A stretch of 61,788 nt of DNA. Origin: Bacillus stratosphericus. GTDB taxonomy: Bacteria > Bacillota > Bacilli > Bacillales > Bacillaceae. A program made the translations under genes and the position numbers. The notes under the pieces were generated by a model. It worked only from the letters and a program-made list of their open reading frames with translations. It ran no database searches and was not told the DNA's origin. Positions 1 to 9,107 of the stretch are shown piece after piece. Location of the stretch: contig NZ_JAIVLB010000020.1 in the NCBI RefSeq assembly GCF_020524495.1, forward strand, positions 1-61,788, in the 5' to 3' direction. Every line of letters starts with the position of its first letter. Position 1 is the stretch's first letter.

Positions 1-8
1 CTAGCAAA

Positions 9-34
9 CTGGACATGGAAAGGACCATGTCCAG
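9..34. repeat. Perfect 10-bp inverted repeat at window edge
   Basis: CTGGACATGG at 9-18 is exactly complementary to CCATGTCCAG at 25-34, with a 6-nt loop. On the minus strand the hairpin is followed only by TTTGCTAG, so as a terminator it would be weak. It may belong to a gene left of the window. The function is not known. Confidence 0.45.
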
Positions 35-68
35 CGTAAGACAACTGATAAATTTTATCAAAATAAGT

Positions 69-107
69 GAAAACCCCACTTTTACTTGAAGTAAAGGTGG
101 GGTTTGT
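69..107 (-). terminator. Terminator of recD2 operon
   Basis: A 15-bp stem (71-85 with 91-105, one G-U pair, loop TTGAA) lies just past the recD2 stop. On the minus strand the stem ends in GGGGTTTT. The position and T-rich 3' side fit a rho-independent terminator for the cymR to recD2 gene group. Confidence 0.75.
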
Positions 108-140
108 CTACGGTCTGATGGCTTCCAAAGAGGAAGCCAT

Positions 141-2525
141 TTACTCTTGCATAAAATCAAACGGAGTAATTCCCTCCATGCCAATATTTGCGTCATGTAC
201 GCTAAACGGAAGCTCTTTTTGGAGTGCTTCAAGCTCAGCATCCATGACCTGTTCGGTTTGGACAAGGCGCATCGTTAAGGACGTTTGTCTAAGGGAATCC
301 CCATTATTTTTCACACCCCACTCAAGTGCTGATTCTTCCCCGCAAAGAATTAAAAATTTTTTACTTCTTGTGATGGCTGTATAAAGAAGATTTCGCCGAA
401 GCATTCGATAATAACTTCTCACGACTGGCAGCACAACAATTGGAAATTCACTACCTTGTGATTTATGGATGGAGCAGCAATAGGCATGGGTAAATTGATG
501 AAAATCTTTTTTCGTAAAAGTGATTTCGTGTCCATCAAAGGAAATCACAGCCATGTCTTCTTTTTCTGTATTTTCTTTCGCATAAAAAATCGAGACAATT
601 TCTCCAATATCACCGTTAAAAATATTGTTCTCCGGCTGATTCACAAGCTGAAGCACCTTATCCCCAGTCCGGTATACTACATCACCAAATGGGATTTCTC
701 TACCTTTTGGCTTTTTAGGGTTCAAAATGTGCTGCAGCATTTTATTGAGCTCATTGATGCCTGCTTTCCCTTTATACATCGGAGCAAGTACTTGAATATC
801 TTTTGCTGAATAGCCTTTTTGAGCAGCATTGCTGACTACTTTCTTAATGACTTCTTTCATTTGATCAGCTGAACATTGAATAAAGGACCTGTCTTTTGAG
901 CGTGCGGTAATATCTTTTGGTATTACGCCATTTTTCATATCATGTGCAAGCTCTACAATGGTCGAGCCATCTGCCTGACGGTAAATATCTGTTAATGTAA
1001 CAGCTGGTACGGCATGTGACACGAGTAAGTCCCTTAAGACTTGACCAGGTCCGACAGATGGAAGCTGATGTTCATCTCCTACCATAATGAGCTGAATGTG
1101 GTCAGGGATTGCTTTAAACAAATGATTTGCAAGCCAAATGTCTAACATACTTGATTCATCAATGATGACAAGCTTTCCTTCAATCGGCTGATCCTCATCA
1201 TGTGAGAACCCTTCTGATCCATTCCAGCCTAACAACCGATGAATCGTCACAGCCGGAAGCCCAGTTGATTCTGTCATGCGTTTAGCTGCCCGTCCAGTTG
1301 GTGCCGCAAGCACAAATGGAAATGTTTCATCCTTTTTATAATCGCTTGGATCAAGAGATACACCGTGAAGGTCGCTATAAAGCTCCACAATCCCTTTGAT
1401 CACCGTTGTTTTCCCTGTCCCAGGCCCGCCTGTTAATAGCAGCATCGGAGACATAAGCGCTTTTTGAATCGCTTCCTTTTGGGTCGGAGCATACTGGACA
1501 CCTAGCCGTTCCTCCAGCTCACCAAGTGCTAGAAGGAATTCTGATTCAGGAAATTGATCTGCATATTCGGTTTGGGAGACGATTTTTTGAATTCGTTTAG
1601 CAACACTTAGCTCCGCATAAAACAAGGACGGGTGATAGCAACGGTCATCTTCAATGATCATCTCTTTCCCTTCGCCAAAAGCAATAATCTGATTGGCGAC
1701 GTCCATTTCAGTCACTTTGTAATCATTACCTGTTTGATTGAGCAACTTACGGGTTTCGACGATCAGATCTTTCGTTTGTATGTACGTATGACCCTCCTGA
1801 AGGCTCGCAGTCTCCACTGTATAAAGCAGTGCTGCACGAATTCGCTCTGGGTCATTTCCTAATATGCCTGTTCTAGCGCCAAGCTCATCTGCTTTAATAA
1901 ATCCAATTCCCTCTACATCTTTGACAAGTTGATAGGGGTTTTCCACGATCTTCTGCATGGTTTTGCTCTCGTATACTTGGTAAATCTTCATACTGAGCTG
2001 AGGACCAAAGCCATATTGATTCAGGTTGATCATAATTTGTTCCAGCCCTTGATGTTCCTGAAGTGCTGCCGCCAGCTTATCTGCCTTCTTTTTTGATAGG
2101 CGCGGGACGTCATACAAAACAGACGGGTCACGCATCATTTTATGAAGCGTCTGATTGCCGAGCTTTTCCACTATTTCTTCAGCCGTCTTTTTCCCTATCC
2201 CTTTGAATAAATCACTTGACAGGTAATGAATGATTCCTTGCTTCGTTGTTGGCACTTCCTTTTGAAAATGAGTGGCCTGAAACTGCTCACCAAATTTCGG
2301 ATGGCTTGTGACTTTGCCATAAAAGGTGTAGGTTTCCTCCTCATGAAGTGCTGGGAAGTACCCTGTGACAGATACCATTTTTTTCTCTAAGTTTTCTGAT
2401 GTTTCAATGACTTTTACTTTTAACACCGAGTATAAATTACTTTCGTTATGGAAAATAACGGCTTGAACCGTACCTTTTAAAAACGGCTCATCCTCAAGCT
2501 TCATTTGATCTGGATGTTCCTGCAC
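141..2525 (-). CDS. recD2: RecD2-type SF1B 5'-3' DNA helicase
   Basis: Predicted ATP-dependent 5'-3' DNA helicase of the RecD2 (YrrC) family, active in replication-fork and repair work independently of RecBC. The 794 residues match the family length of about 800. An N-terminal OB-like and helix-hairpin-helix region (residues 1-220; GIGKKTAEEI near 109) precedes the helicase core. Visible motifs are Walker A GGPGTGKTT near 366, DES box (Walker B) near 456, and the UvrD_C_2 motif HAYCCSIHKSQGSEF near 690. The start is a GTG at 2523-2525 with AAGGAGG about 9 nt upstream. It is the last gene of a minus-strand group behind yrrB, 19 nt away, so co-transcription is likely. Nothing is truncated or odd. 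Confidence 0.96.
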   Translation of the reverse strand: MQEHPDQMKLEDEPFLKGTVQAVIFHNESNLYSVLKVKVIETSENLEKKMVSVTGYFPALHEEETYTFYGKVTSHPKFGEQFQATHFQKEVPTTKQGIIHYLSSDLFKGIGKKTAEEIVEKLGNQTLHKMMRDPSVLYDVPRLSKKKADKLAAALQEHQGLEQIMINLNQYGFGPQLSMKIYQVYESKTMQKIVENPYQLVKDVEGIGFIKADELGARTGILGNDPERIRAALLYTVETASLQEGHTYIQTKDLIVETRKLLNQTGNDYKVTEMDVANQIIAFGEGKEMIIEDDRCYHPSLFYAELSVAKRIQKIVSQTEYADQFPESEFLLALGELEERLGVQYAPTQKEAIQKALMSPMLLLTGGPGTGKTTVIKGIVELYSDLHGVSLDPSDYKKDETFPFVLAAPTGRAAKRMTESTGLPAVTIHRLLGWNGSEGFSHDEDQPIEGKLVIIDESSMLDIWLANHLFKAIPDHIQLIMVGDEHQLPSVGPGQVLRDLLVSHAVPAVTLTDIYRQADGSTIVELAHDMKNGVIPKDITARSKDRSFIQCSADQMKEVIKKVVSNAAQKGYSAKDIQVLAPMYKGKAGINELNKMLQHILNPKKPKGREIPFGDVVYRTGDKVLQLVNQPENNIFNGDIGEIVSIFYAKENTEKEDMAVISFDGHEITFTKKDFHQFTHAYCCSIHKSQGSEFPIVVLPVVRSYYRMLRRNLLYTAITRSKKFLILCGEESALEWGVKNNGDSLRQTSLTMRLVQTEQVMDAELEALQKELPFSVHDANIGMEGITPFDFMQE

Positions 2526-2544
2526 AGGTCTTCCCTCCTTCCGT

Positions 2545-3198
2545 CTATTCTGCGTCTTGAATCATCTTTTGTGCATGCAGTGCCAGCATATGATCAGGCT
2601 GCACGTCAATCGCTTTTCCTAGCATCTCAAGTGCTTCTTCCTTTTTCTCTAAATACGCATACGCAACCCCCAAATTATAAAAGGCATCTGCATGCTGCGG
2701 ATCATGCGAGACCACTTGGGTAAAGGTCGTAACCGCTTCTTCCAGCATGTGTTCATTCGCTAAACACATACCAAATTGGAATCTTGCTTCATTATCTTTT
2801 TCGTTTAGTTCAATTGCCCGCTGAAGATATGGCATCGCAAGCTTTGGCTGCTCTAATTTGATGAGTGTTTGCCCTAACATATAAAACAAATCACTATTTT
2901 CCATTCCAGCTTTTAGTGCTAGTTCAAAATAGTCTTTGGCTTTCATAAAGTCTTCTTTTAATGTGTACACATTTCCTGCTCCGTAAAAGGCTGCAGCTGC
3001 CGTGTGATCAAGTTCAATCGCTTTTTGAAAGAAGTTTAAAGCGCGTTCAAATTCATTGATACTTGAAAGTAAATTCGCAAAATTGATATATGGAACTGGG
3101 TCTTTCGGGCTTTCTTCGATGGCTTTTGTAAAAGCTTCCGCTGCCTTTTCGATGTTCCCTTGATTTAATGATTCTATGCCGATCTCATTATGATTCAT
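2545..3198 (-). CDS. yrrB: TPR-repeat protein YrrB
   Basis: A 217-residue cytoplasmic protein made almost entirely of tetratricopeptide repeats (about six 34-residue units; recurring pattern A-x-x-x-[FY]-x-x-A-[IL]-x-x-x-P). There is no signal peptide or membrane segment. TPR proteins are protein-binding scaffolds. The partner of YrrB is not visible from sequence; its conserved place between mnmA and recD2 hints at tRNA modification or repair, but that is only association. The ATG start has AAAGGATG upstream. A terminator at 3221-3250 separates it from mnmA, so expression probably depends on readthrough or on a weak promoter within 20 bases. Confidence 0.93.
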   Translation of the reverse strand: MNHNEIGIESLNQGNIEKAAEAFTKAIEESPKDPVPYINFANLLSSINEFERALNFFQKAIELDHTAAAAFYGAGNVYTLKEDFMKAKDYFELALKAGMENSDLFYMLGQTLIKLEQPKLAMPYLQRAIELNEKDNEARFQFGMCLANEHMLEEAVTTFTQVVSHDPQHADAFYNLGVAYAYLEKKEEALEMLGKAIDVQPDHMLALHAQKMIQDAE

Positions 3199-3220
3199 TT
3201 GCTTTCATCATCCTTTCATT

Positions 3221-3250
3221 AAAAAACCTCAACAGCGACGTTGAGGTTTT
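3221..3250 (-). terminator. Terminator between mnmA and yrrB
   Basis: An 11-bp perfect stem AAAACCTCAAC (3223-3233) with GTTGAGGTTTT (3240-3250), loop of 6. On the minus strand it ends in a run of T. It lies 9 bases after the mnmA stop and just before the yrrB ribosome binding site. Confidence 0.85.
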
Positions 3251-3259
3251 TAAAACATG

Positions 3260-4441
<1,182 letters not shown>

Positions 4442-4472
4442 TCATTCCTCACACAAGAACAAAGGGGAGCAT

Positions 4473-5615
4473 TTATTTGGCTAGACGTTTGACAACAGCC
4501 GCCATCTTATGCGCCGCCTGCTTCACATGTTCCTCTTCATTTCCAAGACCGAAACTTATTCTGACTGAGGATGTCAGCTCTTTTGCTTCTTTGCCATACA
4601 TGGCGCTTAATACGTGCGAAGGAAGGACAGATCCAGCCGTACATGCTGATCCGCTTGAAACAGCAATCCCTTCCATATCTAAGTTCACAAGTAACGATTC
4701 AATGGAGACTCCCGGGAAATGAACATTTAAAATGTGTGGCAATGTCTCTTTCGGATGTCCATTGATAGAGAAATCTAGTGATTCCTCTTCGAATACTTGG
4801 AGCATAGTTTCTTTGAGCTTACCATAATGCACTGCTTTTTCTCTTCTATTTTGTTTTGTTAATTGAACAGCTTCTGCCAGCCCAACGATTCCCGCCACAT
4901 TTTCAGTGCCAGCACGGCGTTTTTTTTCTTGTTCTCCTCCGAATAACTGCGGAGAAAGTTTTACGCATTCGTTGACATATAAAAATCCTGTTCCCATCGG
5001 TCCATTTAGTTTATGGCCAGAAGCAGATAAGAGATTTATATGAAGATCTGTTACATCAATCGGCATTGTCCCAAACGCCTGTACCGCGTCTGTATGAAAA
5101 TAAGCAGTGTGATCGTTTAAAAGTTCACCGATTTCTTTGATTGGCTGAATCACACCTGTTTCATTATTGCCGTACATGATGGTGACAAGAATCGTATCAT
5201 CTCTCAGCTTTTGTTTTAATTGATCAAGATAAATCAATCCTGTGTCATCAACATCTAAATAAGTCACGTCAAATCCAAGCTTCTCTAACCGTTCACATGT
5301 ATGCAAAACCGCATGATGCTCTGTTTTCACTGTGATGATATGTTTTCCTTCATGCTGCCTTGCCATTGCAACACCTGTGATCGCCAAATTATCTGCCTCT
5401 GTTCCCCCGCTTGTGAGGATGATCTCCTGCGGTTTACAGTGTAATTCTCCTGCAATCACTTCTCTTGCTTCATCAAGACTCTTTCTTGCCTCGCGCCCAT
5501 ATGAATGAATGCTAGAAGGATTGCCAAATATCTCTGTAAAGTAAGGCATCATCTTGTCCACAATACGCTGATCCATAGGGGTTGTGGCCGCATGATCAAA
5601 ATAGATACGTTCCAT
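4473..5615 (-). CDS. yrvO: Cysteine desulfurase YrvO (IscS/NifS class)
   Basis: PLP-dependent enzyme converting cysteine to alanine and an enzyme-bound persulfide. The PLP lysine lies in SASGHKLNGP, and the active-site cysteine in SSGSACTAGS at residue 325. 380 residues, normal length. The short-loop form and the place directly upstream of mnmA point to sulfur delivery for tRNA thiolation; a role in Fe-S assembly is also possible because no iscU/iscA lies nearby. The ATG start has AGAGGTG upstream. It follows cymR by 18 nt and the two are probably one transcript. A second desulfurase, nifS, lies at 38.7 kb with a different job. Confidence 0.96.
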   Translation of the reverse strand: MERIYFDHAATTPMDQRIVDKMMPYFTEIFGNPSSIHSYGREARKSLDEAREVIAGELHCKPQEIILTSGGTEADNLAITGVAMARQHEGKHIITVKTEHHAVLHTCERLEKLGFDVTYLDVDDTGLIYLDQLKQKLRDDTILVTIMYGNNETGVIQPIKEIGELLNDHTAYFHTDAVQAFGTMPIDVTDLHINLLSASGHKLNGPMGTGFLYVNECVKLSPQLFGGEQEKKRRAGTENVAGIVGLAEAVQLTKQNRREKAVHYGKLKETMLQVFEEESLDFSINGHPKETLPHILNVHFPGVSIESLLVNLDMEGIAVSSGSACTAGSVLPSHVLSAMYGKEAKELTSSVRISFGLGNEEEHVKQAAHKMAAVVKRLAK

Positions 5616-5633
5616 TTCCGGTACACCTCTGAT

Positions 5634-6053
5634 CTAAATATAGAACATATACGCCTCTTGATCCCCGTCACCTGTATAGCTTGCCAAGTCTTCAAGAGTT
5701 GTATTGTCTAGTACCTCTTTTACTGCATCACGAATACGAATCCATAGCTCACGCTTTGCTGGTTCTTCGTTTTCGATGACTTCAACAGGACTAATAGGTC
5801 CTTCTAATACACGAATAATATCACCAGCTGTGATTTTGTTTGGCTCATGAGCAAGAACATAGCCGCCATAAGCCCCGCGGATACTTTTCACAAGACGCGC
5901 ATTGCGAAGGGGTGATACAAGCTGCTCTAAATAATGCTCAGACAAATCGTTGTTTTGAGCGATTGATTTTAATGATGTAGGGCCTTCGCCATGTTTTTTG
6001 GCTAATTCGATCATGATCGTCAGACCATATCTGCCTTTAGTTGAAATTTTCAA
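5634..6053 (-). CDS. cymR: Rrf2-family repressor of cysteine metabolism CymR
   Basis: A 139-residue Rrf2 winged-helix regulator, near identical in layout to B. subtilis CymR, the master repressor of cystine uptake and cysteine synthesis (acting with CysK). The helix-turn-helix spans about residues 10-65 (STKGRYGLTIMIELAKKHG, then LSEHYLEQLVSPLRNA). There are no cysteines, so it cannot carry the Fe-S cluster seen in IscR or NsrR. The start is a TTG at 6051-6053 (MKISTKG). An in-frame GTG three codons upstream is itself part of the AGAGGTG ribosome binding site and is unlikely to be used. It is first gene of the group running down to recD2. Confidence 0.95.
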   Translation of the reverse strand: MKISTKGRYGLTIMIELAKKHGEGPTSLKSIAQNNDLSEHYLEQLVSPLRNARLVKSIRGAYGGYVLAHEPNKITAGDIIRVLEGPISPVEVIENEEPAKRELWIRIRDAVKEVLDNTTLEDLASYTGDGDQEAYMFYI

Positions 6054-6134
6054 GTTAAACACCTCTGCGTTTTCTATTCTATGTCATCAATTATTTTGCT
6101 GATTTCATATACGCTGATATATAGACCAAAAGCA

Positions 6135-6140
6135 ATTATA
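6135..6140 (-). promoter_or_regulatory. Candidate sigma-A -10 box for cymR
   Basis: On the minus strand the sequence reads TGATATAAT (TATAAT plus the upstream TG of an extended -10), about 80 bases before the cymR start. The -35 region is poor (ATGAAA at 17 nt). It is the best promoter candidate for the cymR-yrvO-mnmA group. Confidence 0.45.
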
Positions 6141-6261
6141 TCATACTTTCAGCCAACTTTCATTTGTGGGTTCTGAGCTCTATAGGAGCACGCATCCCTT
6201 TTCTATTTGAAGAAATTTCGGTACGCTATACAAACAAGACATTGCTTTAGGAGAGATAATC

Positions 6262-7527
6262 ATGAAACCTTTAGCGTATCGGATGCGCCCAAGTCATATT
6301 GAAGACATCATTGGGCAGGAGCATCTCGTTGGAGAAGGTCAAATTATTAGACGAATGGTGGAGGCGAAACATTTATTCTCAATGATTTTATACGGACCGC
6401 CGGGCATCGGCAAAACATCGATTGCGACTGCGATCGCTGGCAGTACAAGCATTGCCTTTCGCACATTAAATGCGGTCATTCATAACAAAAAAGATATGGA
6501 AGCTGTCGCCGCTGAAGCGAAAATGAGCGGTCAAGTCATCCTTATTTTAGACGAAGTCCACAGGCTAGATAAAGGGAAGCAGGATTTCCTCCTGCCTTAT
6601 TTAGAAAATGGCATGATCATTCTAATTGGGGCAACTACAGCCAACCCGTATCATGCGATCAATCCCGCCATCCGAAGCCGAACACAAATATTTGAGCTAA
6701 AGCCGCTTGAAACAGAGCAAATCAAAGTCGCGTTAACAAAAGCTTTACAGGATGAACATCGGGGGCTTGGCGGCTATTCGGTAACAGTCGATGAGGAAGC
6801 GATGAATCATTTTGCAGGCGGGTGCGGCGGTGACGTGCGTTCTGCTTTAAACGCGCTAGAACTAGCCGTCTTATCGACAAAAGCTGATGACACTGGAAGC
6901 ATCTTCATCACCCTGGCCACAGCAGAAGAATGTTTACAAAAAAAGAGCTTCTTGCATGATAAAAACGGTGATGCTCATTATGATGTCCTGTCCGCTTTTC
7001 AAAAATCCATTAGAGGATCTGATGTAGATGCGGCGCTTCATTACCTAGCCAGACTGATTGAAGTGGGAGATCTCGAAAGCATCTCAAGGAGATTACTCGT
7101 GATAGCTTACGAGGATATTGGTTTAGCCAGCCCGCAGGCACCCCCACGGGTGTTAAGTGCTGTTCAAACAGCTGAGAGGATCGGTTTCCCGGAAGCACGT
7201 ATTCCGCTAGCCAATGCCGTCATTGAGCTATGTCTTTCTCCAAAATCAAACTCGGCTTATACAGCCGTTGATGCGGCGCTGCATGACATTCACACTGGAA
7301 AAATTGGTGAAGTTCCTGTTCATTTAAAAGACGCTCACTATAAAGGGGCGACAGCACTCGGGCGAGGCGTTGATTATTTATATCCACACGACTATGAAAA
7401 TGGATGGGTGAAGCAGCAATATTTACCTGATCCACTTAAACATAAGCAATATTATGAACCAAAGCAAACAGGGAAATTTGAAGGTGCACTGAAGCAGGTC
7501 TATGAGAATTTAAAACGGCAGAAATGA
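6262..7527 (+). CDS. rarA: Replication-associated recombination AAA+ ATPase RarA
   Basis: RarA/MgsA-type AAA+ ATPase that acts at stalled replication forks. 421 residues, standard length. Walker A GPPGIGKT is at residues 45-52, Walker B ILILDEVHRL near 97, and the sensor-1/arginine-finger region RSRTQIFEL near 138. The C-terminal tetramerisation domain (MgsA_C) includes the conserved stretch YEDIGLASPQAP and the end motif LPDPLKHKQYYEP. The ATG has TAGGAGAG seven bases upstream. It is divergent from cymR (208-bp spacer). Its 3' end abuts the first arm of an inverted repeat that has been split by an IS relic. Confidence 0.96.
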   Translation: MKPLAYRMRPSHIEDIIGQEHLVGEGQIIRRMVEAKHLFSMILYGPPGIGKTSIATAIAGSTSIAFRTLNAVIHNKKDMEAVAAEAKMSGQVILILDEVHRLDKGKQDFLLPYLENGMIILIGATTANPYHAINPAIRSRTQIFELKPLETEQIKVALTKALQDEHRGLGGYSVTVDEEAMNHFAGGCGGDVRSALNALELAVLSTKADDTGSIFITLATAEECLQKKSFLHDKNGDAHYDVLSAFQKSIRGSDVDAALHYLARLIEVGDLESISRRLLVIAYEDIGLASPQAPPRVLSAVQTAERIGFPEARIPLANAVIELCLSPKSNSAYTAVDAALHDIHTGKIGEVPVHLKDAHYKGATALGRGVDYLYPHDYENGWVKQQYLPDPLKHKQYYEPKQTGKFEGALKQVYENLKRQK

Positions 7528-7538
7528 AAAACCCCGCC
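7527..7538 (+). terminator. Left arm of split rarA/tcdA terminator
   Basis: AAAAACCCCGCC directly after the rarA stop is complementary, with one mismatch, to GGCGGGCTTTTT at 7981-7992. The two arms now lie 442 bases apart with an IS3-family relic between them. Rejoined they would make a typical bidirectional terminator. The disruption is inference; the complementarity is seen. Confidence 0.55.
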
Positions 7539-7542
7539 AATT

Positions 7543-7973
7543 TGAAGTAACCCCTGTCAAGTAGACAGTGTTAAAAGACACTAAGCGGCCTAAGTCCTAT
7601 ATTGATATGGGCTCAGGTTGTTGTTTCAGGACCGTTGATGGTTGTGAAAATGGCTAAAGAAACTTTCTTTGCAAGCACTATCCCAACAGTTTCCTTTTCT
7701 CGACATACTGTCTTTCATTTGATATTTTTTGAGTAGATAGTGGTAGAGGCGGGATGTATATTGGTAACTCTGGTCGCTATGCAGGAGTACTCCTTTTACA
7801 TTTCGTTTTGTCTACTACATGTGCGTAGCATACGTTTATGGTTGATATGTAATCCATACATTTTTTCAACCATACCTCATGAGTTTCCGTGTTTTCCCTA
7901 TAAAAAACCCCCTCCATTATAGACAGATTAGTATGCTTTCTTTTTTCTATCTATAATGGAGGGGATCATATCA
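7543..7973 (-). mobile_element. Decayed IS3-family element (relic 1)
   Basis: Remnant of an IS3-family element of about 431 bp, oriented on the minus strand. The right tip TGAAGTAACCCCTGTC starts at 7543; the left tip (TGATATGATCCCC, minus strand) ends at 7973. Minus-strand 7781 down to 7581 reads as a continuous 67-codon frame of OrfB transposase: HSDQ, then SMSRKGNCWDSACKESFFSHF split by a deletion, then NNNLSPYQYRT, with two internal stops. GNC-W-D-S-A-C-x-E-S-F-F is the block holding the last Glu of the IS3 DDE triad. Upstream in other frames a piece resembling OrfB (GLHINHKRML) is seen near 7800-7860. The element is dead: OrfA and the first catalytic Asp are missing. No clear target duplication remains. 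Confidence 0.85.
7909..7964. repeat. 15-bp perfect inverted repeat inside relic 1
   Basis: CCCCTCCATTATAGA (7909-7923) and TCTATAATGGAGGGG (7950-7964) are exact complements with a 26-nt spacer. On the minus strand the 3' arm is followed by GTTTTTT, so it could also stop transcription from tcdA. The minus-strand copy resembles the region just upstream of orfA in relic 2 (CTATAC-TTGGAGGGGATTTTTT). Confidence 0.7.
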
Positions 7974-7992
7974 AAAAGCAGGCGGGCTTTTT
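7973..7992 (-). terminator. Small hairpin at end of tcdA
   Basis: AAAAAGC (7973-7979) and GCTTTTT (7986-7992) can pair, overlapping the tcdA stop codon; on the minus strand T residues follow. GGCGGGCTTTTT (7981-7992) is also the right arm of the split rarA/tcdA terminator. Confidence 0.5.
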
Positions 7993-8755
7993 ATTTATCT
8001 TTCACACGTGTAATCGGAATGTCTTTTAAAAGCTTCATAATCACATGACCACCCATGATCAGCCCAGCAACAGAAGGAACGAATGCATTGGATGATGGTG
8101 GCATTTGCGCCTTACGAATCTTCGCTTCATCATTTCCAACTTCTTTTCTGACATCTTCTCGAATCACTATTGGACTTTCGTCTGAGAAAATGACTTCAAT
8201 CCCTTTACGGATGCCTTCCTTACGCAGACGTGTTCTCACGACTTTTGCAATAGGATCCGTATGTGTTTTTGATATATCGTCAATTTTGAAGCGGATAGGG
8301 TCTGTTTTATTTGCAGCACCCATACTAGAAATGATGTTCACATTGCGCTTTAAACATTCTTTCATCAAATGAATTTTATAATGAATTGTATCTGACGCAT
8401 CAATGACATAATCAAGTGGATACTCAAAAAATTGCTCATATGTTTCCTCTGTATAAAACATCTTGAGAGCAACAACTTCACATTCAGGGTTAATATCAGC
8501 GATTCTCGCTTGCATTAAATCAACCTTCGGCTGACCAACTGTTGACAATAGTGCCGGCAGCTGACGATTCACATTTGTAATATCAATATCATCTTTATCA
8601 ACAAGAACAATACGGCCAACACCTGAACGGGCCAATGCTTCAACAGCAAATGAACCAACGCCACCCACACCAAGCACTGCAACTGTACTGTTCTTTAATA
8701 TATCTAAGCCTTCCTTGCCAATGGCAAGCTCGTTTCTTGAAAACTGATGTAACAA
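7991..8755 (-). CDS. tcdA: tRNA threonylcarbamoyladenosine dehydratase TcdA
   Basis: E1/ThiF/MoeB-like ATP-dependent enzyme that cyclises N6-threonylcarbamoyladenosine (t6A37) to ct6A in tRNAs reading ANN codons (B. subtilis YrvM). The Rossmann motif VLGVGGVGSF is at residues 27-36, followed by the ATP contact DKDDIDITNVNRQ near 53. 254 residues with a TTG start at 8753-8755 (MLHQFSRNEL). AAAGGTGG sits nine bases before it, while the in-frame GTG three codons earlier would be too close to that site. It appears as a single gene with the 6S RNA gene between it and aspS. Confidence 0.92.
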   Translation of the reverse strand: MLHQFSRNELAIGKEGLDILKNSTVAVLGVGGVGSFAVEALARSGVGRIVLVDKDDIDITNVNRQLPALLSTVGQPKVDLMQARIADINPECEVVALKMFYTEETYEQFFEYPLDYVIDASDTIHYKIHLMKECLKRNVNIISSMGAANKTDPIRFKIDDISKTHTDPIAKVVRTRLRKEGIRKGIEVIFSDESPIVIREDVRKEVGNDEAKIRKAQMPPSSNAFVPSVAGLIMGGHVIMKLLKDIPITRVKDK

Positions 8756-8846
8756 ACGCCTCACTCCACCTTTATTTAAAATGAATCGAAAGAATCATAT
8801 CACATTCAGACTTCTCCGTCATCCTTCTCCAAAAGAAAAAAACACA

Positions 8847-9028
8847 AAAAAGTCCCGATGACGCCGCCAGCTTTTCCTTCGTTTTGAACCCCGCACCATG
8901 CAGGTGGGTGCTTTCTTCCTGACTTTATACGTCCTCTGATGAGGCTTGTATGCAGAAAGGAAAGGCAAGCTCCCGGATAAAAAAATGTTCGGTCAAAACT
9001 AGGTAACCACCGTACGTATCAGGACTTT
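8847..9028 (-). ncRNA. bsrA: 6S-1 RNA (BsrA)
   Basis: The minus strand between tcdA and aspS carries the 6S RNA, as in B. subtilis where bsrA lies at the same place. The 5' end AAGTCCTGAT (about 9027) pairs with the 3' end ATCGGGACTTTTTT (about 8850) as the closing stem. Conserved internal segments include CCTAGTTTTGACC, GGGAGCTT, CAAGCCTC, AGAGGACGT, and GGGGTTCAAAACGA. Length is about 180-185 nt. 6S RNA mimics an open promoter and traps sigma-A RNA polymerase in stationary phase. It ends in a T run that acts as terminator. Exact ends are inferred from pairing. Confidence 0.9.
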
Positions 9029-9045
9029 ATTTATTGATTGATGAA

Positions 9046-9074
9046 AGCATATCATAGGCATGTCGCTTTTTCAA
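9046..9074 (-). promoter_or_regulatory. Promoter of 6S RNA
   Basis: TTGAAA (9069-9074, -35), spacer of 17, and TATGCT (9046-9051, -10) preceded by TG (extended -10). The start would be near 9039, about 11 nt upstream of the paired 5' end, consistent with a short processed 5' leader. The -35 box lies inside a stable hairpin (9054-9090). Confidence 0.6.
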
Positions 9075-9090
9075 GCGTTTACATGCCTAT
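9054..9090. repeat. Two-tier hairpin between aspS and 6S RNA
   Basis: ATAGGCATGT (9054-9063) pairs with ACATGCCTAT (9081-9090); inside it CGCTT (9064-9068) pairs with AAGCG (9073-9077). No T run follows on the minus strand, so it is not a classical terminator, although it is placed where the aspS transcript should end. Confidence 0.7.
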
Positions 9091-9107
9091 AAAAACATGC
9101 GCCTATT

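Noticed and set aside
9..34. Perfect hairpin at window start as a terminator
   Set aside because: No adequate T run follows on either strand, so it is listed only as a repeat.
465..809. Plus-strand ORF opposite recD2
   Set aside because: Antisense shadow of a well-supported helicase gene without its own start signals.
7740..7922. Plus-strand 60-codon ORF between rarA and tcdA
   Set aside because: It is antisense to the IS3 relic, whose minus-strand frame is clearly transposase. It has no ribosome binding site.
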